DNA of 6,243 nucleotides, taken from Promethearchaeota archaeon (GTDB taxonomy: Archaea; Asgardarchaeota; Lokiarchaeia; Sigynarchaeales; SOKP01). The stretch lies in NCBI GenBank assembly GCA_019057735.1, contig JAHLWV010000132.1, forward strand, positions 1-6,243. Direction: 5' to 3'. Within the stretch, counting starts at the first letter, position 1, and the number at the start of each line of letters is the position of its first letter. Both the position numbers and the translations under genes were made by a program. Under the pieces are notes generated by a model. It ran no database searches, was not told the DNA's origin, and saw nothing but the letters and a program-made list of their open reading frames with translations. Shown in pieces: positions 1 through 5,915 of this stretch.

Positions 1-31
1 GAAAAATAATAATAATAAAATAAAATTTTTT

Positions 32-41
32 AAAAAAAAAA
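32..41 (-). terminator. Oligo-T terminator at the end of the importer cluster
   Basis: Ten T residues on the coding strand begin 8 bases after the stop codon of the last gene, followed by more T-rich sequence down to the window edge, including TTTTATTTTATTATTATTATT. This is the form of an archaeal hairpin-independent terminator and suits the end of the operon. No stem-loop is visible ahead of it. Confidence 0.5.
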
Positions 42-48
42 TATTCGA

Positions 49-1098
49 TTAATCTGAGATATATTCCATTCCTTTATACGATTTTTTTTCATCTCTTAAA
101 GGGGTACAATACATATAGTGCTCGCCGCCCAGATCGACCCTTTCAGGTTTGTTTAGGTGACAGCCTTCGTGATTTTCTTTCTCGTAACACCTTGGATGAA
201 AAGAACATCCGCTTGGAGGATTAATTGGACTGGGAACATCGCCTTCTAAGATAATTCTTTTTGCTTTTGAACCCGGATCGAAAGTTGGTCTTGCTGAAAG
301 CAGTGCTTTCGTATACGGATGAGTTGGATTGTAGAATACTTCATCAATGGTCCCACCTTCAACGAATTTACCTAGGTACATTACTTGAACTTTATCAGCT
401 ATGTGTTGGATAACGCTCAAATCGTGTGTAATGAAAAGATATGAAAAATCAAATCTTTTCTGAAGTGCTTTTAATAAATTTAAGATCTGAGCTTGAACGG
501 AAACATCTAACGCAGAAGTAGGTTCATCTAAAAAAATTACATCTGGATTGCATGCAAGAGCCCTTGCTATCACTATCCTTTGTTTTTGACCACCTGAAAA
601 TTCGTGTGGATACCTATCTAAATGCTCAACTTTCATCGATACTGTTTCTAATAATTCAATTACTCTTTGACGGATTTTGTTTTTTTTTCTCATTCCCATT
701 AAAAGACGGAGAGGTTCACCAATAATATTAACGATTTTCCAACGTGGATTCAATGAAGCATCAGGGTCTTGAAAAACCATCTGTATGTTCTTTCTTAATG
801 ATTTCTTGAATTTATCACCAATCATCTCACCTTGATAAGATATCTCTCCTTCTGTTAATGGTACTAAATTCAGAATTGTATTTCCAATTGTTGTCTTTCC
901 ACAACCACTCTCTCCAACTATACCTAATGTTTCATTTTTATGTAGATCAAATGAAATCCCATCAACAGCTTTGACTACTCCTATGGTTCTTTTAAAAAGT
1001 CCTCCAAAAATTGGATAATAAGTTTTAAGATTTCTGACAGAGAGTATCACTTCTTTTTCAGGTAACGATCCTTCAATTTTTTCTTTCGTAATAGTCAT
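49..1098 (-). CDS. dppF: Peptide ABC transporter ATP-binding protein, DppF/OppF type
   Basis: This is the second ATPase of the importer, acting in the cytoplasm as a partner of the DppD-like subunit. At 349 residues it has near-normal length, without the insertion seen in its partner. Motifs: Walker A GESGCGKTT (62-70), Q-loop Gln110 followed by DPDASLNPR, signature FSGGQKQR (167-174) with the Phe typical of the F subunit, Walker B VIFLDEP (187-193), D-loop SALD (195-198) and switch His225. The early segment with YYPIFGGLFKR (27-37) is the usual DppF/OppF N-terminal pattern. The C-terminal domain has HPYTKALLSARP (260-271) and PPSGC/HPRC with cysteines 298, 304, 313 and 331, a probable iron-sulfur site. 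The ATG at 1098 is 40 bases after the DppD-like stop and has only a weak purine-rich stretch (GAGAAAA) before it. The gene ends the cluster: a T10 tract begins within ten bases of its TAA. Confidence 0.95.
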   Translation of the reverse strand: MTITKEKIEGSLPEKEVILSVRNLKTYYPIFGGLFKRTIGVVKAVDGISFDLHKNETLGIVGESGCGKTTIGNTILNLVPLTEGEISYQGEMIGDKFKKSLRKNIQMVFQDPDASLNPRWKIVNIIGEPLRLLMGMRKKNKIRQRVIELLETVSMKVEHLDRYPHEFSGGQKQRIVIARALACNPDVIFLDEPTSALDVSVQAQILNLLKALQKRFDFSYLFITHDLSVIQHIADKVQVMYLGKFVEGGTIDEVFYNPTHPYTKALLSARPTFDPGSKAKRIILEGDVPSPINPPSGCSFHPRCYEKENHEGCHLNKPERVDLGGEHYMYCTPLRDEKKSYKGMEYISD

Positions 1099-1120
1099 GT
1101 TTTCTCAAATCTGATCTTTT

Positions 1121-1130
1121 TAATATAATA
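1121..1130 (-). promoter_or_regulatory. TATA-like element upstream of the DppF-like ATPase gene
   Basis: The coding strand reads TATTATATTA, centred about 27 bases before the ATG at 1098, again the distance expected for a leaderless archaeal transcript. The start codon has no clear Shine-Dalgarno sequence. The gap between the two ATPase genes is only 40 bases and AT-rich, so chance is a serious alternative and plain cotranscription is the default. Confidence 0.18.
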
Positions 1131-1138
1131 ACCTTTAT

Positions 1139-2404
1139 TTAGACTAGAAAAGATTCATCTTCATCTTTCCATTCATACTTTGGTGAGTCTTTATACTTAT
1201 CATCAAAAAGGTGACAAGAGAGAAAGTATAGGGGTTCAATTTCAATCCACCTAGGCTTAACCTTATCACATATTTGTAATCTCTCAGAACATCTTGGGTG
1301 AAACCTACAACCTGATGGTGGATAAATTAAATTAGGGACCATCCCTCTAATAGTTTTTAGCTTAGTGTCTCTTTTCTCCACAGTTGGAATTGCATTAATT
1401 AAGCCTTGAGTGTAAGGATGACGTGGTTTTTTAAATAAATCTTTAGAGGGAGCATATTCTACAATAGATCCACTGTACATAACGGTCACTCTATCGCAAA
1501 TTTCTGCAATGACCCCTAAGTCATGCGTTATCAGTAAAATTGAAGTCTTAAACCTTTTCTTCAAGTCTTGCATTAATTCAAGTATCTGAGCTTGAATAGT
1601 CACATCAAGAGCCGTGGTTGGTTCGTCGGCGATCAATAATTTTGGATTACATGAAAGTGCCATTGCAATCATTACTCTTTGACGCATTCCCCCACTTAAT
1701 TCATGAGGATATCTCTTGAGAATACCCCTCTCGTCTGCTATTCCGACTTCCTTCAAAATTTCAACGCCTTTATCAACTAAAACATCATCCATATTTGGAT
1801 AATGTGCTATTTCTTTCTTAATTCTTTTAATCTTCTCCTCGTCTTCTATTATTTCTTCTTCAGTTAGTCTCTCTCTTTCATTTTTAAGTTTACTTTTTAA
1901 TTGTTTATATTCAATAGTTTTATTTTTTCTCTCTAATCGTCGTTTATCTAAAATACCCTTAAGCAATTCCTCTTGATGTAACAGAAAAACTTCACTTATT
2001 TGTTTTCCGACAGAAAAAACGGGATTAAGAGAATTTAGCGGATCTTGAAAAATCATCGTAATTTCATTACCTCGATAATCTCTCATCTCTTTTTCAGATA
2101 AATTTAATAAATCCAAACCATTAAAGATAATCTCACCATTAATAATCTTTCCAGGTTCTCTCACTAATCGTAAAATTGAAAGTGCTGTAACAGATTTACC
2201 ACAACCAGTTTCTCCTACTAATCCCAAAACCTCATCTTTAAAGATTTTAAATGATATACCATCTACTGCTTTCACAACACCTTCTTCAGTAAAAAATTGT
2301 GTCTTAAGATCTTTTACTTCAAGTAATACTTCTTGTTCATTATTTGAAGTTTCATCTGATTGTACAATATTTAATTCTGATTCGTCAGTTATTATTTCAT
2401 TCAT
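1139..2404 (-). CDS. dppD: Peptide ABC transporter ATP-binding protein, DppD type, with a charged insertion
   Basis: This is one of the two ATPases that power the importer from the cytoplasmic side. The nucleotide-binding motifs are complete: Walker A GETGCGKS (64-71), Q-loop Gln120, signature LSGGMRQR (236-243), Walker B LLIADEP (256-262), D-loop ALD (265-267) and switch His294. The C-terminal Opp/Dpp domain follows: HPYTQGLINAIP (329-340), then PPSGC and HPRC, with cysteines 366, 372, 379 and 397 that probably hold an iron-sulfur cluster, as in characterised relatives. At 421 residues it is well above the usual 320-350. The excess is mainly about residues 144-205, a Lys/Glu-rich helical segment between the Q-loop and the signature, plus a roughly 25-residue acidic N-terminus and an acidic C-terminal tail. 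The ATG at 2404 lies 53 bases after the permease C stop. It should act as a heterodimer with the DppF-like protein encoded 40 bases downstream. Confidence 0.95.
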   Translation of the reverse strand: MNEIITDESELNIVQSDETSNNEQEVLLEVKDLKTQFFTEEGVVKAVDGISFKIFKDEVLGLVGETGCGKSVTALSILRLVREPGKIINGEIIFNGLDLLNLSEKEMRDYRGNEITMIFQDPLNSLNPVFSVGKQISEVFLLHQEELLKGILDKRRLERKNKTIEYKQLKSKLKNERERLTEEEIIEDEEKIKRIKKEIAHYPNMDDVLVDKGVEILKEVGIADERGILKRYPHELSGGMRQRVMIAMALSCNPKLLIADEPTTALDVTIQAQILELMQDLKKRFKTSILLITHDLGVIAEICDRVTVMYSGSIVEYAPSKDLFKKPRHPYTQGLINAIPTVEKRDTKLKTIRGMVPNLIYPPSGCRFHPRCSERLQICDKVKPRWIEIEPLYFLSCHLFDDKYKDSPKYEWKDEDESFLV

Positions 2405-2427
2405 TTTTTCTTCTTTCGATAAGTGAT

Positions 2428-2436
2428 TTATTATAT
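2428..2436 (-). promoter_or_regulatory. TATA-like element upstream of the DppD-like ATPase gene
   Basis: The coding strand reads CATATAATA, centred about 28 bases before the ATG at 2404. This is where an archaeal TATA box would sit if the transcript began at the start codon (leaderless). The ATG has only GAAAGAAG before it and no canonical Shine-Dalgarno sequence, which is compatible with that idea. AT-rich gaps produce such matches easily. Confidence 0.2.
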
Positions 2437-2439
2437 GAT

Positions 2440-2455
2440 AAAAAAATTAAAAAAA
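2440..2455 (-). terminator. Possible oligo-T terminator between permease and ATPase genes
   Basis: On the coding strand two T7 runs separated by AA begin 2 bases after the stop of the DppC-like gene. Archaeal polymerase can terminate at such tracts, so part of the transcription may stop here, with a TATA-like element next to it restarting transcription of the ATPases. Partial termination inside the operon is an inference only. Confidence 0.25.
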
Positions 2456-2457
2456 TG

Positions 2458-3456
2458 TTATAAATTTTTCATTCTCGGGTCTAAAGCATCTCTTAAACCA
2501 TCACCGACTAACATAAAACCCAAAACTGTTATTAAAATCATAACACCTGGCATTAATGCCGCCCAAGGTGCACTATATAGTTGGAATCGTCCAGTAGCAA
2601 TATCATTTCCCCATTCAATTAAACGATTATCACTGTATCCCAAGAAAGCCAAGCCAGCTAGACTTAAAATAATACCTCCAATATCAAATGTAAATGAAAT
2701 TAAAACGGGTTGAAAAGTGTTGGGGAAGATATGCTTGAACATCATTCTCCAATTTCCCGCACCTGCTACTTTCGCCGCTTTTACATACGGTAGTTCCTTT
2801 GCTTGTAATACAGAGCCCCTAATTAGACGAGAATAACCGGCAATACCTAAAAGACCATATGCTAACATGAAATATTGTATTTGTAGACCAAAAATCGAGA
2901 CAAATACCAAAATTAAAATTATTGAAGGAAAGGCAAAAAAAATATCCATTATTCTCATTAAAATAGCATCTACCCATCCCCCAAAATATGCAGATACAAC
3001 ACCAACAATTATTCCAAAAAATACAGCAAATAATAGGGCAGGAAGTGCAATTGTAAGAGATGATCTAGCACCAAAAATCATTCTCCCTAACACATCTCGT
3101 CCGTGTTCTGTTGTACCGAGAGGATGTGTTGGAGAAGGAGGATGCCAAGCATCCCATTTAAAACCTGTTAGAGCATCAAAATCATAAGTTGAAATCCATG
3201 GAGCAAACACAGCCAAGGTTACAACGAGAAATATAAGGAGTATTCCAAAAATAGTTAAAGTTGATTTTAATCTACGCAAGAATTTTCTTTTACTCTTTTT
3301 CATTTCATATGCCCTTCTACGTTCCAGTAACTCCTCTGGAATATAAGCGGGAACAAAAAGAAATTTTAGATTATTACCTATATACGAAAAAATTTCTTTA
3401 AAGATGTTTCTTTTTTTTTCCTCTTTAACTTCAAAAACTTGTTGCTCCTCAATCAT
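2458..3456 (-). CDS. dppC: Dipeptide/oligopeptide ABC transporter permease, DppC type
   Basis: This is the second channel subunit of the peptide importer, pairing with the DppB-like permease. It is 332 residues, somewhat long for the family because about 60 charged residues precede helix 1 (about 66-88). The diagnostic segment HPLGTTEHGRDVLGR is at 111-125. Further helices lie at about 132-157, 168-190, 191-208, 250-275 and 298-320. The EAA coupling loop is YVKAAKVAGAGNWRMMFKHI (224-243), followed by FPN, and the protein closes with ALDPRMK, as the family does. The ATG at 3456 has only a weak purine-rich stretch in front of it and no clear Shine-Dalgarno sequence, and lies 29 bases after the permease B stop. 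The N-terminal extension, rich in Glu, Lys and Arg, is cytoplasmic by prediction; short extensions are common in OppC proteins, but this one is at the long end. The 53-base gap after the stop contains two T7 tracts. Confidence 0.95.
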   Translation of the reverse strand: MIEEQQVFEVKEEKKRNIFKEIFSYIGNNLKFLFVPAYIPEELLERRRAYEMKKSKRKFLRRLKSTLTIFGILLIFLVVTLAVFAPWISTYDFDALTGFKWDAWHPPSPTHPLGTTEHGRDVLGRMIFGARSSLTIALPALLFAVFFGIIVGVVSAYFGGWVDAILMRIMDIFFAFPSIILILVFVSIFGLQIQYFMLAYGLLGIAGYSRLIRGSVLQAKELPYVKAAKVAGAGNWRMMFKHIFPNTFQPVLISFTFDIGGIILSLAGLAFLGYSDNRLIEWGNDIATGRFQLYSAPWAALMPGVMILITVLGFMLVGDGLRDALDPRMKNL

Positions 3457-3485
3457 TTTTTATAACTTCTTCTTTTTTCTTTTTT

Positions 3486-4502
3486 TTAATATCTTATTCT
3501 TGGATCCACAAATCCATAAATAATATCCATAAATAAATTAACGAAAACAAATATTACTGCAGTTAAAAACACTGTTGCATTTATGACGTAATAATCATAA
3601 GTTTGAATAGCAGTAATCATTAACGTTCCCATACCAACCAAATTAAAGGTAGTTTCTGTCAGAACAGCACCTCCTAATAAACCTCCAAAATTTAACCCAA
3701 TGACGGTAATGGTAGGAATTAAAGCATTTTTGAGTGCGTGAGATTTTACTACATCCTTTTCTCTGCATCCTTTTGCTCTTGCTGTCCGTATATAATCTTG
3801 TTGTAAGACTTCTAACATACTAGAACGAGTTTGTCGAGTTATTGATGCTAAGGATATGAAAGCTAATGCAGCTACGGGTAAAATTAAATGCCACATATAA
3901 TCAACAAATAAATAAAGATAACCGGATATCAAACAATCTATGGATCTAAATCCCGTAATAAAATCAGGATCGCCCCATACTGGTTTCTTATATCCGATCG
4001 ACGGAAATATTTTTAATTGATACGTCAGAAAATACTGAAGTAACATTCCTAACCAAAATACTGGAACTGCGACCCCAATTAAAGCAGCACCTCTAATAAC
4101 AGTATCTTTGGGTTTATTCCTATGTTTAGCTGAAATTACTCCTGCTTTAATACCCAAAAAGGAAGCAATGAGAAGGGCGAAAATTGTAAGTTCCATCGTA
4201 CGGGGAAAGTGAGCCCAAATTAATTCCCAAACATCTGTACCTAGAGAAATACGTGAGGATTTACCCCAATTACCTGTAAATAGATCTGCGATATATCGGA
4301 AATATTGTACATACAGAGGTTGATCGTAACCTAACCAATGCCTTACCGCTCTCAATTGTTCTTTCGTAGCATTAATAGGTAAATACCCGAGAGCGGGTTC
4401 ACCAGGCATCATTCTAGACATAAAAAATACTATTGTTATAGCTCCAAATACTACTGGAACCATTGTTAAAAATCTTCTAAATATGTATTTGAGCATGCTC
4501 AC
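3486..4502 (-). CDS. dppB: Dipeptide/oligopeptide ABC transporter permease, DppB type
   Basis: This is one half of the membrane channel of a peptide importer (binding-protein-dependent permease, DppB/OppB family). At 338 residues it has the usual length. The N-terminus MLKYIFRRFLTMVPVVFG is typical of the family and forms helix 1 (about 9-29). A large extracellular segment follows, containing the family's PGEPA and LGYDQPLYVQY patterns (about 33-67). Further helices lie at about 101-125, 137-160, 203-222, 262-285 and 306-330. The loop TGFRSID with LISG (183-194) matches DppB-type proteins. The EAA coupling loop, which contacts the ATPases, is DYIRTARAKG (236-245) and continues through ALKNALIP. 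The end, DPRIRY, is the standard family ending. The start is taken as GTG at 4502 because of the upstream AAGGGAG; ATG at 4496 is the alternative. The partner is the DppC-like permease 29 bases downstream. Peptide specificity is inferred from family, not shown. Confidence 0.95.
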   Translation of the reverse strand: MSMLKYIFRRFLTMVPVVFGAITIVFFMSRMMPGEPALGYLPINATKEQLRAVRHWLGYDQPLYVQYFRYIADLFTGNWGKSSRISLGTDVWELIWAHFPRTMELTIFALLIASFLGIKAGVISAKHRNKPKDTVIRGAALIGVAVPVFWLGMLLQYFLTYQLKIFPSIGYKKPVWGDPDFITGFRSIDCLISGYLYLFVDYMWHLILPVAALAFISLASITRQTRSSMLEVLQQDYIRTARAKGCREKDVVKSHALKNALIPTITVIGLNFGGLLGGAVLTETTFNLVGMGTLMITAIQTYDYYVINATVFLTAVIFVFVNLFMDIIYGFVDPRIRY

Positions 4503-4513
4503 TTTTATCGAAT

Positions 4514-4520
4514 CTCCCTT
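4514..4520 (-). promoter_or_regulatory. Ribosome binding site of the DppB-like permease gene
   Basis: The coding strand reads AAGGGAG directly after the TAA of the preceding gene (one base between them), followed by 11 bases and a GTG at 4502. An ATG two codons later (4496) would be 17 bases away, which is too far for normal spacing, so the GTG is the better start. The closeness of stop codon and ribosome site suggests translational coupling. Confidence 0.5.
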
Positions 4521-4521
4521 T

Positions 4522-4986
4522 TTATTTTATTTTTACCGATTTCCTTAATTTTCTCTTAGATTCTTTAATTTGTTCTTTCGTAAATCCAGCTAAAATTGCT
4601 GCTAATAAATTAATACCTATCAAGGTTAAAATTGTCAAATAACTTTCATATCTGATGAAATAGAGAGGAATAATTAATAAATTAAAATCAACAATAAAAA
4701 AATACCAAATCCAAGATTCAATTACGATTAAAGGAACTAACCATATACTATTTTTAATGCCAAATTCATAAAAATCTTCTCTAAACACCATTAAAAAAAC
4801 AATACTAAATAAAATAATTGCCGAGAAGAATGATGTAAAGTTAAATATAACTTTATATAAGAATAATATGTTTTCTCCTATTGATTTTTCGTAAACCATA
4901 CATAAATAACCAAAAAACACAAAATGTATGAGTAAACATGCCAAAATAAAATTTGCTTGCCTACCTAAATCAATCTTTAGCTTCAT
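4522..4986 (-). CDS. Uncharacterised small multi-pass membrane protein
   Basis: I do not recognise this 154-residue protein as a member of a named family. It is strongly hydrophobic, with four or five likely membrane helices at about residues 11-31, 45-67, 80-111 (long enough for one or two passes) and 116-134. It ends in a strongly basic tail, residues 137-154, with many Lys and Arg and probably on the cytoplasmic side. Trp residues cluster around 82-95. It has no EAA coupling loop, so it is not a third permease of the importer type, and no catalytic motif is seen. It starts inside the end of the 284-residue gene, with an AAAGGAA ribosome site, and stops 19 bases before the DppB-like permease start, so it is probably cotranscribed with both. 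It could be an accessory membrane partner of the importer or of the soluble protein encoded before it; nothing in the sequence proves either. Confidence 0.7.
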   Translation of the reverse strand: MKLKIDLGRQANFILACLLIHFVFFGYLCMVYEKSIGENILFLYKVIFNFTSFFSAIILFSIVFLMVFREDFYEFGIKNSIWLVPLIVIESWIWYFFIVDFNLLIIPLYFIRYESYLTILTLIGINLLAAILAGFTKEQIKESKRKLRKSVKIK

Positions 4987-5824
4987 ATAATTCCTTTAAC
5001 TCAATTTTTTCCAAAATAGTTTCATAATTGAAATTATTAATTCTTGTTTCTTTATTAATAATTCTATTTTGTGAAAACGTTTTTAAAGCGACATTAGCGC
5101 TTTTGTTTTTACTTAATAATTGTTTGTTGTATGAAAAAATATCTATAATATCATCGTATATCAAATATGGTGTAAAAAACATGTTTTCCATCTTTCCCGA
5201 TTTAATATTTCTTACAGAAATAGGTACAATTTGAGGATATGCTTTACCTTTCTTTAATTCATAAATCTGTTGAACTATAAGATTTCCATCTTTACTTGTC
5301 AATATATAATTTTTTTCTAGCCTTTTCCTGAAATATTTAATCATCTTATCACAGTAAGCAATTAAACTATTTTCATAGTTAATATTGTTATTTTCATCGA
5401 ATTGTGAGTAAAATTTCAGAAATTCTGAAAGTATATAGGTAAAATCTTTCGTTAGACTTGGGATTTTTGCGTCAACCAGTTTTGATTGGTTAAACCAATC
5501 AATTATAAATTTATTGGGTAATGTACGATTAAAGATATCTATGAATTTTTTTCTTGCAAAATTTATAAGATTTTTAATCCCTATTGAAAAAAATAAACTA
5601 TAATTTATAGCAAATTCATACTTTTGACAAATACGGTTTAGTTTTGAAATATTTGGATATATGAACAAAGTTGGTTGACCATTTGTTATTTTATCAATTC
5701 TCATAGGAATTGGTAAAATTGGTACTTTAAAATTTTCATTCGAAAAAAAATCAAAAAAAAACCCAATTGGGGCTATATCATTTTTAAATGATTTTAGTTT
5801 ATTTGGTGGGTTTTTAAAAGGCAT
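4970..5824 (-). CDS. Uncharacterised soluble protein in a peptide-importer cluster
   Basis: I do not recognise this 284-residue protein. It has no signal peptide and no convincing membrane helix; the most hydrophobic parts are GFFFDFF near residues 21-27 and a mixed stretch around 69-90. It is rich in Lys, Asn, Ile and Phe, in keeping with very low G+C (sample lines 17-27%). No nucleotide-binding, metal-binding or DNA-binding motif is obvious. The C-terminus, about residues 262-284, is a charged, probably helical tail. The ATG at 5824 is the first start after the T13 tract and has no Shine-Dalgarno sequence. The next in-frame Met, residue 41 (5704), also lacks one. Two long T runs (T9 and T8) encode residues 22-28, so an N-terminal frame error is possible. 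The gene overlaps the following membrane-protein gene by 17 bases and lies where the binding-protein gene is normally followed directly by permease genes. It is intact and probably real, but its function is unknown. Confidence 0.68.
   Translation of the reverse strand: MPFKNPPNKLKSFKNDIAPIGFFFDFFSNENFKVPILPIPMRIDKITNGQPTLFIYPNISKLNRICQKYEFAINYSLFFSIGIKNLINFARKKFIDIFNRTLPNKFIIDWFNQSKLVDAKIPSLTKDFTYILSEFLKFYSQFDENNNINYENSLIAYCDKMIKYFRKRLEKNYILTSKDGNLIVQQIYELKKGKAYPQIVPISVRNIKSGKMENMFFTPYLIYDDIIDIFSYNKQLLSKNKSANVALKTFSQNRIINKETRINNFNYETILEKIELKELYEAKD
4991..4997 (-). promoter_or_regulatory. Ribosome binding site of the 154-residue membrane protein
   Basis: The coding strand reads AAAGGAA, followed by TTAT and the ATG at 4986. 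This lies within the end of the upstream gene and supports the choice of the ATG at 4986, which makes the two genes overlap by 17 bases. The spacing of 4 bases is short but usable. Confidence 0.45.
5482..5502. repeat. 21-base near-perfect palindrome inside the 284-residue gene
   Basis: Two 10-base arms, TTGATTGGTT and AACCAATCAA, are exact reverse complements separated by one A at 5492. The element lies inside the coding region and encodes part of the stretch IDWFNQSK on the minus strand. It could be a binding site for a dimeric regulator, a small hairpin in the mRNA, or chance. No second copy is visible in the window. Confidence 0.5.
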
Positions 5825-5856
5825 AATTAATATTAGAGAAATTTTAATTATTCAAT

Positions 5857-5869
5857 AAAAAAAAAAAAA
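5857..5869 (-). terminator. Oligo-T terminator-like tract after the binding-protein gene
   Basis: Thirteen uninterrupted T residues on the coding strand lie 47 to 59 bases after the binding-protein stop codon. Archaeal RNA polymerase terminates at oligo-T runs without needing a hairpin, so this could end most binding-protein transcripts while some read through into the importer genes. I see no GC-rich stem in front of it, which argues against a bacterial intrinsic terminator. In such AT-rich DNA the tract could also be neutral. Confidence 0.45.
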
Positions 5870-5870
5870 T

Positions 5871-5878
5871 TATTTAAA
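5871..5878 (-). promoter_or_regulatory. Candidate archaeal TATA box upstream of the 284-residue gene
   Basis: The coding strand reads TTTAAATA, a good match to the archaeal TATA-box consensus, 47 bases before the A of the ATG at 5824. With the usual distance of about 25 bases to the start point, transcription would begin near 5848 and leave a leader of about 25 bases. The box sits just upstream of the T13 tract, so a transcript starting there would begin beyond that tract. The AT-rich setting makes chance matches likely. Confidence 0.3.
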
Positions 5879-5915
5879 AAATTATTTATTAATTGAACTA
5901 ATTTTATGTGCTTAT

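Noticed and set aside
5..18. Four AAT trinucleotide units at the window edge
   Set aside because: This is low-complexity sequence beyond the terminator tract, too short for a meaningful repeat array.
2423..2713. Plus-strand open frame opposite the end of the DppC-like gene
   Set aside because: It is antisense to a strongly supported permease gene, has a low-complexity Lys/Pro/Ile-rich translation with no recognisable domain, and lacks a gene-like context.
2867..3187. Plus-strand open frame opposite the middle of the DppC-like gene
   Set aside because: It lies entirely within the conserved core of the permease on the other strand, and its translation resembles no family.
4522..4986. The 154-residue membrane protein as a broken or third permease subunit
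   Set aside because: It lacks the EAA loop and the conserved permease motifs, and both permeases downstream are complete.
5028..5234. Plus-strand open frame opposite the 284-residue gene, with a hydrophobic translation
   Set aside because: Its hydrophobic look comes from the T-rich complement of an AT-rich gene. The minus-strand frame is four times longer and fits the operon.
4970..5824. The 284-residue gene as a decayed pseudogene
   Set aside because: The frame is open over its full length without internal stops, and it overlaps the next gene in the usual operon manner. Without a known homologue there is no sign of truncation.
5867..5887. Two copies of AAATTATTT spaced by three A residues in the gap upstream of the 284-residue gene
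   Set aside because: The copies are short and lie in nearly pure A/T sequence, so chance is sufficient. I do not call them an operator.
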